Assembly: GCA_021797265.1 (NCBI GenBank)
Contig: JAJZZZ010000001.1
Span: 1 to 35,841, forward strand
Reading direction: 5' to 3'
DNA from: Thermoplasmata archaeon
Lineage (GTDB): Archaea > Thermoplasmatota > Thermoplasmata > Thermoplasmatales > Thermoplasmataceae
Length of the DNA stretch: 35,841 nucleotides
A program made the translations under genes and the position numbers. How positions within the stretch are numbered: the stretch's first letter is position 1; each line of letters opens with the position of its first letter. Below are positions 16,401-23,927 of the stretch, one piece after another. The notes under the pieces were generated by a model. It was not told the DNA's origin and did no database searches. It was given only the letters and a program-made list of their open reading frames with translations.

Positions 16401-17048
16401 TTATTCATTAAATGTTAGGTATGTCATCGCTCTTGCAACTGATTCAGGAACTTTTTCACCAACATTAGAGGGGATGCACAGCATTCCCTGGTGGTCGGTC
16501 GCTACCTCATATCCGGGAAGCATTGATCTGGTTCCAAGGTAATGAAGTATTTCAGAGTTTTCAAAAATCACACGGGAAATCCTGTACTTTCTATCGGGCT
16601 TAAGTGAACTGAAGAAGATATCGTGAATTTCATGCACCATGCCGTTTTCATCAGGTACAGGGTTTCCATGGGGACATGAATCGCATCCGTATTTTCTGCA
16701 GACAGCAACTGCGATTGTTTCTGTAATGCCATGCTCAATTCCCATTGCCTCATCGTCGATGGTTTCCCATGGGAGTGAAAGTGACTTCCAGAGAAGTATT
16801 TCGGCTATCCTGTGCTTCCTGAGGAATATGTTTGCCTCGACGCTGCCTTCCCTGGTGAGAACATATTCGCCTCTTGATCGCCGTTCCACGAGTCCTTTCT
16901 GCACTAGAATCTTAATTTCGTCATATGCGCTCTGCCTTGCTGTTCCCAGAAGATGTGCGATCTCACTGAGCGATGCATATCCGTTGTAAAGTGTGAATTC
17001 ATCAATTGCCTTAAGGTAATCCTCTGCAGTAATGGATCTGGTTTCCAC
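16401..17048 (-). CDS. DtxR/MntR-family metal-dependent transcriptional regulator
   Basis: A 215-aa regulator. The N-terminal winged helix (ITAEDYLKAIDEF, SLSEIAHLLGTARQSAYDEIKILVQKGLVERR) is followed by the dimerisation/metal domain (RKHRIAEILLW, IDDEAMGIEHGITE, CDSCPHGNPVP) and a C-terminal FeoA-like part. Expected ligands are D10, H79, M102, E105 and H106. Position 102 is Met, where DtxR has Cys and MntR has Glu. D10 is MntR-like, but K13 replaces the MntR Glu. It starts with GTG, and a 6-bp inverted repeat lies on the start codon. It very probably represses the adjacent NRAMP gene when metal is plentiful. Confidence 0.87.
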   Translation of the reverse strand: METRSITAEDYLKAIDEFTLYNGYASLSEIAHLLGTARQSAYDEIKILVQKGLVERRSRGEYVLTREGSVEANIFLRKHRIAEILLWKSLSLPWETIDDEAMGIEHGITETIAVAVCRKYGCDSCPHGNPVPDENGMVHEIHDIFFSSLKPDRKYRISRVIFENSEILHYLGTRSMLPGYEVATDHQGMLCIPSNVGEKVPESVARAMTYLTFNE

Positions 17049-17055
17049 AGTGGAA
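17043..17055. promoter_or_regulatory. Palindrome on the start codon of the DtxR-type gene
   Basis: TTCCAC-A-GTGGAA has 6-bp arms around one base and contains the GTG start. A TATA-like element (about 17073-17080, minus strand) lies near -28. It might be an autoregulatory site, but its sequence differs from the palindrome at the NRAMP start, so the same protein need not bind both. Confidence 0.3.
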
Positions 17056-17098
17056 TAACGATGTATCCATAATATAATTAGCGCTTCACTCCAGGCTC

Positions 17099-18067
17099 TC
17101 AGGATATACCCTGAATCAGCATCGGTATGGAATCTCTATAGAAATAGTCTATTCCAAAGTGGCCTTCATCATATCGCATAATTGTATTTGCGATGCCATT
17201 TTCATTGAGAATGGTATTCAATGCACTGATACCCAGATTCAGGGAAAACTCGTCACGATTCCCCACCTGGAAAATCACCGTTTGCTTCCCCAGGTTCTCC
17301 ATGCGGTCTCTTACATTTCTTACCGGGTCAAATTCCAGCCACTTTTTCCATATTTCTTCCCTCAGGAGGCCAGTATCCAGACTGAAAGGAAGCCCTATGC
17401 CCGCATCCTCGTCCTCTCTTGGTGAATAGAATGCGGACATTGCCACGAGATTAAGCGTATCAAGTTCCGCAGTTGTGTGGGATGGGTTCCCCAGAAATTT
17501 TGTCAGGAAATTCCCCGTACCGTATTTCTTTATTGTCTCAAACGCGCCGGGAAAGTCCTTCAGGTAACAGAACTCGAAGGCAGAATCACCAGAAACGTCC
17601 ACGAAACCAGAGAATATATCCGGATGCTGTGAAGCCAGGTTATAGGCACCAAAACCGCCGGAGGACTTTCCAAATATCCCTATTTTCCTTCTGCCATATT
17701 TTTTTTCAAGGAAATCATGCAGGTCCCCAGTTATAAAATCCTCGTAATTTCCCACAGCACTTGAATTGAGGTACTGGTTTCCCCGAAGTCCTGTCATGGT
17801 ATCCGGCAGAGCTATGATGAAGGGTAGATCAGGATTGCTATGGGCAATAATTTCCAGAGTTCCAAGGAAATCCATGTTTGTAAAACTTCGATTCAGGAAG
17901 CTCTGGGCCGTGCCAAAGAAGCCAGCAAGCCCTATCAAAATAGGCGTGTCATCCCTGCTGTTATGCTCTATGATAAAAATATCCCTCATTTCAGGATCCC
18001 CAAGGGGATTATTCCTGAGTGAAACACCATCGATTTCTTCTTTCCGGACCGAAAGTCTAGAAGCCAT
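17099..18067 (-). CDS. Esterase/alpha-beta hydrolase (EstA/enterochelin esterase-like fold)
   Basis: A 322-aa alpha/beta hydrolase. The nucleophile elbow G133-K-S135-S-G137 is in IGIFGKSSGGFGAYNLASQHPD, a form typical of the esterase D/enterochelin esterase group. The acid is probably the Asp of VGNRDEFS, and the base the His of YDEGHFGIDYF near the C terminus. An oxyanion-hole segment (LIGLAGFFG) lies near residues 44-52. There is no signal peptide, so it is likely cytoplasmic. The substrate is unknown. It sits between a HAD phosphatase gene and the metal regulator, all on one strand, but the 87-base gap before it holds a TATA-like TATAGGTAAATA. Confidence 0.75.
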   Translation of the reverse strand: MASRLSVRKEEIDGVSLRNNPLGDPEMRDIFIIEHNSRDDTPILIGLAGFFGTAQSFLNRSFTNMDFLGTLEIIAHSNPDLPFIIALPDTMTGLRGNQYLNSSAVGNYEDFITGDLHDFLEKKYGRRKIGIFGKSSGGFGAYNLASQHPDIFSGFVDVSGDSAFEFCYLKDFPGAFETIKKYGTGNFLTKFLGNPSHTTAELDTLNLVAMSAFYSPREDEDAGIGLPFSLDTGLLREEIWKKWLEFDPVRNVRDRMENLGKQTVIFQVGNRDEFSLNLGISALNTILNENGIANTIMRYDEGHFGIDYFYRDSIPMLIQGIS

Positions 18068-18154
18068 TTTTATGCATCTGTCGAGAGTATTTACCTATAT
18101 CGAACGAAACCTGCTGCCGTGAAATAATTTATGAGGCAGCCAGGAACAGATAAC

Positions 18155-18796
18155 CTATGGCTGATTATATTCTGAAATGAAATCAAAGATTTCTTCAGGT
18201 TCTTTCATAAACCTGTCCGGCTGGTACATTTCCAGCCTCTCCATATTCCCCGATCCCCACAGGGCTGCGCCTGCAGGGATTCCAGCTTCATGGGCAGCAA
18301 TTATGTCGTAGGGCTGGTCACCGATGTAGACTGCTTCACGGTTGCTCATGTTTAATCTTTTCAGCGCAAGATTCAGCGGTTCAGGGTCGGGTTTCTGGTA
18401 TTCCGTATCTTCCTGGCCAACATACAGCCGGATATAGCCCAGCAGTCCGGAAAGTGTCAGAAGCCTCTGTGCATCAATCCTGTGGCTGGATGTTACCACG
18501 CCAAGATCATATTTCCGGCTCAGTTTCTCCAGAACTTCACTTATTCCGGGATAAGTCTCCACTGTTGAAAGCTTGCTGTTGAAATAAAGTCTGCCCGTGT
18601 CATAAATAGCCTCACCCTTGTCCGGGAACCACTGTGAGAGTATCTTTTTCACCGGCCTTCCTATGAGCTGTGAATGCTCCTCAGCCGTGATTCCTCTTCC
18701 CAGAATTTCCATGAATCCATAATTGGTTGCTTTTTCGGACAGCGTTTCGCTGTCCAGGAGAGTACCATCCATGTCAAACAGAACAGCCCTGATCAA
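18155..18796 (-). CDS. HAD-superfamily phosphatase, beta-phosphoglucomutase/Gph-like
   Basis: A 213-aa HAD hydrolase of subfamily IA. Motif I is LFDMDGTLLDSE (Asp8 and Asp10), followed by a helical type-I cap. Motif II is VVTSSHR, motif III the Lys in EYQKPDPEPL, and motif IV VYIGDQPYDIIAAHEAG. This pattern is shared by phosphoglycolate phosphatases, sugar-phosphate phosphatases and beta-phosphoglucomutases, so the substrate is undecided. A different HAD phosphatase of the TA0175 type is also encoded in this window, so this one need not be the phosphoglycolate enzyme. Confidence 0.82.
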   Translation of the reverse strand: MIRAVLFDMDGTLLDSETLSEKATNYGFMEILGRGITAEEHSQLIGRPVKKILSQWFPDKGEAIYDTGRLYFNSKLSTVETYPGISEVLEKLSRKYDLGVVTSSHRIDAQRLLTLSGLLGYIRLYVGQEDTEYQKPDPEPLNLALKRLNMSNREAVYIGDQPYDIIAAHEAGIPAGAALWGSGNMERLEMYQPDRFMKEPEEIFDFISEYNQP

Positions 18797-18870
18797 ATGC
18801 TTTCAACTGCGTAATGCTGAACCATTTAATTTAGGTTCGTAAACTGTGTATCACTTCACGGAAACGAAAG

Positions 18871-18942
18871 CGGGCCCGCCGGGATTCGAACCCGGATCAT
18901 AGGCTCCGGAGGCCTAGGTGATATCCTTTACACTACGGGCCC
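18871..18942 (-). tRNA. tRNA-Arg (anticodon CCG)
   Basis: A complete cloverleaf can be drawn by hand. The acceptor is GGGCCCG/CGGGCCC with discriminator G. The anticodon stem TAGGC/GCCTA has loop CTCCGGA, giving anticodon CCG for codon CGG. The T arm is CCGGG-TTCGAAT-CCCGG. It is 72 nt with no intron and no encoded CCA. The 5' end directly follows the stop codon of the adenosine-specific kinase gene with no spacer, and the 3' flank begins with a short T-rich stretch. No well-placed TATA box is visible, so co-transcription with the gene before it is likely. Confidence 0.95.
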
Positions 18943-19428
18943 TCAGGATTTATACCCGATATCCCGTAGCAGTTTCTTCCTCTTATTTTTGTGGTCTTCG
19001 TTTTCAACGCCAAGTGGGCTGAATCCGTCTGCCACCCCGGCAATGCCATTTCCCCGGGGAGTCTTGAAAATAAGGATAGTAAGCGGGTTTGCCGTGGCTG
19101 CCAGAATTCGCCCAACCTCCTGGCAGGATTTGATCTGGTTCAGAATCTGTATGGGATATGCGTCTCTCAGCACTATCATAAACGTATGCCCGGCGGCAAT
19201 TCTTGCAAGGCTTTCGTTAGCAAAGGATATCAGCTCCCTGTCATTCCCTTCAAACCGTATCAGCCTGTCACCTGATGCTTCTGAAAATGAGATTGCATAT
19301 CTTGCAGACGGGATATAGGTTCTGATGATTTCATTCAGGTCCTCAACAGTTTTTATGAAGTGGGAATAACCAATAATCACGTTGCAGTTCTCGGGAAGCT
19401 TCAGCTCCACAGTTTCAAATTCAACCAT
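18943..19428 (-). CDS. Adenosine-specific kinase family protein
   Basis: A 161-aa protein of the small adenosine-specific kinase family (formerly DUF355), described in hyperthermophilic archaea as phosphorylating adenosine. The matching part is C-terminal: IAAGHTFMIVLRDAYPIQILNQIK, then CQEVGRILAATANP and RGNGIAGVADGFSPLGVENEDHKNKRKKLLRDIGYK. ATG 19428 gives the natural MVEFETVELK start. An in-frame TTG at 19434 adds two residues. A GGTTAATTG element lies about 24 bases upstream of 19428. The stop codon abuts the tRNA-Arg gene. Confidence 0.83.
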   Translation of the reverse strand: MVEFETVELKLPENCNVIIGYSHFIKTVEDLNEIIRTYIPSARYAISFSEASGDRLIRFEGNDRELISFANESLARIAAGHTFMIVLRDAYPIQILNQIKSCQEVGRILAATANPLTILIFKTPRGNGIAGVADGFSPLGVENEDHKNKRKKLLRDIGYKS

Positions 19429-19586
19429 GATCAATCATAAACGGGGAGGCAATTAACCTTACGGTTCCCTGAAGCGCCTAAAAGTGAGAAGGGCATCCGG
19501 TTCAAGTTGAGGGCGGCTTAATCACGCTGCTGTTCTGTTCTGAACAATACCGTATAATATCCAATATCCCGCACGGAATGGAATCA

Positions 19587-19593
19587 TTTTATT
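19587..19593 (+). promoter_or_regulatory. TATA-like box for elp3
   Basis: TTTTATT is centred 26 bases before ATG 19616, the spacing of a leaderless mRNA. The rest of the 187-base gap from 19429 shows only a weak AACC-TTAC-GGTT palindrome (about 19454-19465) and a second A/T-rich element, TATAATAT, near 19552. Confidence 0.4.
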
Positions 19594-19615
19594 CTAATTT
19601 GACATCATAACGGGA

Positions 19616-21169
19616 ATGGAATTTTACCAGATAATAGGAAAAGAGATCTCCGATGGCATCATTTCCGACAGGGATTCACTTCAGAAGAGGAAATTAACTC
19701 TGGCCAGGGACCTCAGGCTTGACCATATACCAAGCGACACAGAAATATTGCGTTCCGGCATTGTACCTGCTGAAAAGACAAGATTACTCAGGATAAAACC
19801 AACAAGAACAATCTCAGGCGTTGCTGTAGTTGCTGCAATGACCTCTCCGGAGAGCTGTCCTCACGGGAAATGCATATACTGCCCTGGTGGCCTGGACAAT
19901 AATTCTCCACAAGCCTACACCGGCCATGAGCCCGCGGCTCTCCGGGGGAGAAATAACAACTACGATCCCTACAGCATTGTGTTCAACAGGCTCAAGCAGC
20001 TGGACACCATTGGACATGATACAAGCAAAGTTGATCTCATAATAATGGGAGGCACATTCACTGCCAGAAGCAAAGATTATCAGGAATCATACATCAAGGG
20101 CTGCTTTGATGCAATGAACATGCATGTTTCGGGAAACCTTGAAGAGGCAATGCTTGAGAACGAGACTGCAGCAAGAAGATGTGTTGGGCTGACGGTTGAG
20201 ACGAAACCGGATTGGTTTTTTGAAAAGGAGATCGACGACGCGCTTTCCTACGGAACAACGAAGGTTGAACTTGGTGTTCAACTAATTGACGAGAAAGTAC
20301 TGAGAATTAATGGCAGAGGGCACGGGATAGCCGAAATTGTGAAATCCACCCGGCTTTCAAGGGACGCAGGGCTGAAGATAGTATATCATCTTATGCCAGG
20401 GATATACGGTTCCACATTCGATGATGACCTGAAAAGCTTTGACCGCATGATCTCCGATCCTTCATTCAAGCCAGACATGCTGAAAATATATCCAACTCTT
20501 GTTGTGAAGGGCACAGCTCTTTACAGGCTATGGAAACAGGGGAAATATTTGCCCATGGACACTGAAACAGCATCTGAACTCATTGTCAACTTCATGGAAA
20601 AGATGCCGCCATGGATCAGGGTGCAGAGGATGCAGAGGGACATCCCTGTAGAATTCATTGAAGCCGGGGTAAAGAGAAGCGATATCCACAATATTGTGGA
20701 TGATAAGCTCAGGGAGAGAGGAATCAAGACAATGGAGATCAGGACCAGGGAAGTTGGCAAGGCACTTTCTGAAAGCGGGAAGATGGAACTCGTGAGGCGC
20801 GATTACGCAGCAGCCGGAGGTTCTGAGGTTTTCCTGTCATTCGAGAACGATGATCATATTTTCGGTTTTCTTCGCCTCAGAAAGCCTTCCGATAATGCAC
20901 ACAGGCCTGAGATGAAGGGATCAGCCATAATCAGGGAGATAAAGGTCGTTGGCGAAGTCGTTCCAGTTGGCGTGCATAGCAATGACCAGTGGCAGCACAA
21001 AGGGCTGGGCAGATCACTTATGAATAGTGCAGAATCAATAGTACGGGATGAATGGGGTCTTGCCAGAATCCTTGTTATAAGTGGAGTAGGAGTCAGGGAC
21101 TATTTTCGGAAGATGGGTTATTCAAGGGTTGGTCCGTACATGGGGAAAGCCATCCGAGGATATTCTTAA
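19616..21169 (+). CDS. elp3: Elp3 tRNA U34 carboxymethyltransferase (radical SAM/acetyltransferase)
   Basis: Elp3 uses acetyl-CoA and a radical SAM mechanism to build the cm5U34 group at the tRNA wobble position. In archaea it acts without the other Elongator subunits. The iron-sulfur motif is C81-x4-C86-x2-C89 (CPHGKCIYCPGG), followed by ALRGRNNNYDPY, VDLIIMGGTF and GLTVETKPDW, all highly conserved. The C-terminal GNAT domain (about residues 380-517) contains HKGLGRSLM as the acetyl-CoA loop and ends with VRDYFRKMGYSRVGPYMGK. The length of 517 aa is typical of archaeal Elp3. It is probably monocistronic. Confidence 0.95.
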   Translation: MEFYQIIGKEISDGIISDRDSLQKRKLTLARDLRLDHIPSDTEILRSGIVPAEKTRLLRIKPTRTISGVAVVAAMTSPESCPHGKCIYCPGGLDNNSPQAYTGHEPAALRGRNNNYDPYSIVFNRLKQLDTIGHDTSKVDLIIMGGTFTARSKDYQESYIKGCFDAMNMHVSGNLEEAMLENETAARRCVGLTVETKPDWFFEKEIDDALSYGTTKVELGVQLIDEKVLRINGRGHGIAEIVKSTRLSRDAGLKIVYHLMPGIYGSTFDDDLKSFDRMISDPSFKPDMLKIYPTLVVKGTALYRLWKQGKYLPMDTETASELIVNFMEKMPPWIRVQRMQRDIPVEFIEAGVKRSDIHNIVDDKLRERGIKTMEIRTREVGKALSESGKMELVRRDYAAAGGSEVFLSFENDDHIFGFLRLRKPSDNAHRPEMKGSAIIREIKVVGEVVPVGVHSNDQWQHKGLGRSLMNSAESIVRDEWGLARILVISGVGVRDYFRKMGYSRVGPYMGKAIRGYS

Positions 21170-21296
21170 CCCAGCCTGATTGTATAATTTTTTATACCTG
21201 CAACCGGGAGTATTTTATCTTCTATTTAAATATAGTCACCAATAATTTAATGTAATTTTTTAAATAGCGCACGACAATGTGCAAATCGGTGTCAAA

Positions 21297-21908
21297 ATGG
21301 CATTCATAGATGATTTGGCAATGGAACTGTTCACGCTGTCACTTGTTGGTGTGGTGTCCATATACCTTACCGGTTCCGTTTACATTGCGTACCGTAGGGG
21401 AATTAAAGATATAGAGGAAGTATTGAAACCCGGAGTTTACCCTCTGGGAATACTTGGTGGGATCATAACCATTATGGGCATATATGGCGAAATGACCTGG
21501 CCACTGCCGGGCAGTTATAACATATTGTTCTATGATCCGTACCTCATAATAGGCCTCATACTGGTAATAATGGCAGTCTCAATTGCAATGAAGCAGAAAC
21601 TCCAGTTCACGGGAATTCTTGCCCTGTTTTCAGGACTTATCGCAATTTACTACGGTGCAAACGCCTACATGGACAAGATGACCTCCAGCCCAATAGCAAT
21701 GCTGGGACTTTACATAGCTTTTGGACTGACGGGAGTATTTACGTATCCCACAACACTGATATACGACATGCTTCCCGGAAAGGAAAAAGTCTCCAAACTT
21801 TGGACGGTTGTTCTGGTAATATTCTGGATAGGGCTGGTCGTATCAGCTGTTCTGGCTGCTCTGACAGCAATTGAAGCTGTACCGCAGCACCTGCTGTCTC
21901 CGCCGTAA
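21297..21908 (+). CDS. DUF981-family membrane protein
   Basis: A 203-aa protein with about six membrane helices and a short cytoplasmic segment (RRGIKDIEEVLKPG) after the first. The arrangement, with GVYPLGILGGIITIMGIYGEMTWPLPGSYNILFYDPYLIIG in the second and third helices, matches my memory of DUF981, a family of unknown function found in archaea and some bacteria. I chose ATG 21297 over GTG 21279, because the TTTTTAAAT box at about 21256-21265 places transcription start near 21287. A stem-loop with T-rich tail follows the stop codon. Confidence 0.7.
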   Translation: MAFIDDLAMELFTLSLVGVVSIYLTGSVYIAYRRGIKDIEEVLKPGVYPLGILGGIITIMGIYGEMTWPLPGSYNILFYDPYLIIGLILVIMAVSIAMKQKLQFTGILALFSGLIAIYYGANAYMDKMTSSPIAMLGLYIAFGLTGVFTYPTTLIYDMLPGKEKVSKLWTVVLVIFWIGLVVSAVLAALTAIEAVPQHLLSPP

Positions 21909-21940
21909 TCTCCCACATTTCAAACCGGACAGAAATTTAG

Positions 21941-21986
21941 CCCCTGGCTGAGGGTCAGGGGATATTTTTAAAGTTCTGCTTTTTTT
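21941..21986 (+). terminator. Stem-loop with T tracts between the DUF981 gene and kdpF
   Basis: CCCCTG (21941-21946) pairs with CAGGGG (21956-21961) around a 9-base loop. A TATTTTTA stretch and a run of eight or more T's at about 21980-21987 follow. Archaeal termination needs mainly the T tract, so the hairpin may be incidental. Confidence 0.45.
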
Positions 21987-22004
21987 TGTTCAGGATATCC
22001 TATG

Positions 22005-22014
22005 CATATAAATA
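22005..22014 (+). promoter_or_regulatory. TATA-like box for kdpFABC
   Basis: CATATAAATA lies 50-58 bases before the kdpF ATG and would give a leader of about 25-30 bases. A second candidate, TTAAATA at 22028-22034, would give a leaderless mRNA. The palindrome GGATATCC (21993-22000) lies just upstream of the first box, where an archaeal BRE or regulator site would be. Confidence 0.4.
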
Positions 22015-22062
22015 TTTCGGAAAAAAATTAAATAATGTTTCTTCATAAAGCCAGAGCGTGAA

Positions 22063-22152
22063 ATGCCTGTATCATATCTGGTCATTGGAGTTATTGTCCT
22101 GGCACTGATAGTATACCTTATCATTTCAATCCTGGCGGCTGAGAAACTATGA
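22063..22152 (+). CDS. kdpF: KdpF, small subunit of the Kdp potassium pump
   Basis: A 29-residue single-helix peptide (MPVSYLVIGVIVLALIVYLI, ending ISILAAEKL) encoded directly before kdpA. Bacterial KdpF is a similar 29-residue membrane peptide with an AEx ending that stabilises the KdpABC complex. Here too the end is A-E-K-L. The stop codon overlaps the kdpA start (ATGA). It is too short for ordinary gene finders and easily missed. The size, hydrophobicity, position and overlap together make the call convincing. Confidence 0.82.
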   Translation: MPVSYLVIGVIVLALIVYLIISILAAEKL

Positions 22153-23927
22153 TAATTTCGTCTGTTTCTTCACAGTCTGGCGGCAACTTCTGGGCCAATT
22201 TTTTCGCCACGAACCGTTATGTTTCAGGCTCTTTCATAATTATCATATACATCCTTCTGGCCACAGTACTTGCTTACCTGCTTTCCGGTTACATAGCAAA
22301 AATCTACAGGGGGGAACCCACAGCCATGGACCGTATAAGCGGCCCGATAGTCAGGGCATTTGAGAGATTCCTCGGCGAGGATGCCAAAAAACAGATGGAA
22401 TTCAGAGAATATTTCACATCCATCCTCATTTTCTCTCTGTTTCTGGGGGCAATAGGTTTTGCAGTAATTTATTTCCAGCATGATCTTCCATTTTCATTCT
22501 CCAACAACCACATGACACCAAGCCTCATATTCAACACTGTCTCAAGTTTTCTCACAAACACAAATCTTCAGCACTACTCCAATCCGTTTGATCTCAGTTA
22601 TTTCAGCACCACTTTTGTAATAACAGGCTTCATGTTCATCTCAGCAGGTATTGGGTTTGCAGCTTCCATGGCATTCATCAGGGGGATACTGAGTGAAAAT
22701 GGAAAAATAGGGAATTTTTACCATGATTTCCTGGTATCCGAATTCTACCTTCTTTTTCCGCTTTCTGTTGTGCTCACGTTCATCCTGGTCCTTTCCGGGA
22801 TTCCGCAGACAATGACACCTTATCTCACCATAACTCCGGTACTGAGCCATACGGCATTCAGACTCCCATTAGGCCCAGTTGCAACTCTGGAATCCATTAA
22901 AACCATCGGGACAAATGGAGGGGGTTTTTATGGCGCAAACGCCGGATTCCCCTTGGGCAATCCTGACTGGTTCACAAACATGGTAGAGCTTGAGGCCTTC
23001 CTCCTGATTCCCCTTGCCTCGATTCTTTCACTGGGCAAAGTTTTCGACAACAAGCGCTTCGCAACAATGCTGTATGGCGTGATAATGGTAATTTTTGTCT
23101 TTACTTCATTTCTTTCATTCTTTGGTGAAATGTCCGGAATACCTTCAATAACAGCTCTGGGGATGAGTTTCACTGGCAACATGCTGGGAAAGGAGACGGC
23201 CCTGGGCATCTCGCAGAGCACACTCTTCAGCGTCGGTTCCACCATAACTTCCACAGGAGCAGTGAACTCGGCCCTCATTAACTATACGCCTGTGGGTATA
23301 ATGGGTCCACTTCTTGATCTCCTCATGAACGATCCACTGGGAGGCGTAGGTACTGGGGTTCTGAACATATTTATGTATGTGATTTTCACCGTTTTCATAA
23401 CCTCACTTATGGTTGGAAAACTTCCAGAAATAATGAGCCTGAAAATTGGTTCAAGGGAAATAAGGTACTCTACGCTTTCCCTTGTCACGCACCCGCTGCT
23501 TGTTATAATCCCCTTCGGAATAACACTGCTTCTGCCGCAGTTCATGACATCCTTCGTCAACACCGGTCCTGACAAAATCACGCAGCTCCTCTACGAATTT
23601 GCCACAGCTGCCTCAAACAATGGGTCTGAAGTTGGTGGTTTTGTGACAAACCAGCCATTCTTCAATTATGTGGACGGTATTGTTATGCTGCTTGGACGCT
23701 ACCTTCTGATGGGCTTCCAGCTCCTCATAGCCCAGTCATTTTCATATAAGAAACCTAAAGTGCAGGTAGCGAGAACTGTTGATCCCGGGTCATTCCTTTT
23801 CGGCTTTACGCTCTTCTTCGTCATGATTCTTTTGGGCCTGCTCTCTTTCTTTCCCATTTTGGCTCTGGGCCCTCTCCTCGCATTCGCCAGGGCCTTTAAT
23901 CTCTTCATTCTGGGGGTGATCCCATGA
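22149..23927 (+). CDS. kdpA: Potassium-transporting ATPase subunit A (KdpA)
   Basis: The potassium-channel-like subunit of the high-affinity Kdp pump, 592 aa with ten or more membrane helices. All four selectivity-filter regions are visible: TNTNLQHYSN, GTNGGGFYGANAG, STGAVNSALINY and ASNNGSEVGGF. Bacterial counterparts are NTNWQSY, GTNGGGFFNANS, STGAVNS and NNGSAFAG. The third filter and the glycine core of the second are intact, so potassium binding is expected. It overlaps kdpF by 4 bases and kdpB by 4 bases, so the cluster is one translationally coupled operon. Confidence 0.95.
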   Translation: MIISSVSSQSGGNFWANFFATNRYVSGSFIIIIYILLATVLAYLLSGYIAKIYRGEPTAMDRISGPIVRAFERFLGEDAKKQMEFREYFTSILIFSLFLGAIGFAVIYFQHDLPFSFSNNHMTPSLIFNTVSSFLTNTNLQHYSNPFDLSYFSTTFVITGFMFISAGIGFAASMAFIRGILSENGKIGNFYHDFLVSEFYLLFPLSVVLTFILVLSGIPQTMTPYLTITPVLSHTAFRLPLGPVATLESIKTIGTNGGGFYGANAGFPLGNPDWFTNMVELEAFLLIPLASILSLGKVFDNKRFATMLYGVIMVIFVFTSFLSFFGEMSGIPSITALGMSFTGNMLGKETALGISQSTLFSVGSTITSTGAVNSALINYTPVGIMGPLLDLLMNDPLGGVGTGVLNIFMYVIFTVFITSLMVGKLPEIMSLKIGSREIRYSTLSLVTHPLLVIIPFGITLLLPQFMTSFVNTGPDKITQLLYEFATAASNNGSEVGGFVTNQPFFNYVDGIVMLLGRYLLMGFQLLIAQSFSYKKPKVQVARTVDPGSFLFGFTLFFVMILLGLLSFFPILALGPLLAFARAFNLFILGVIP

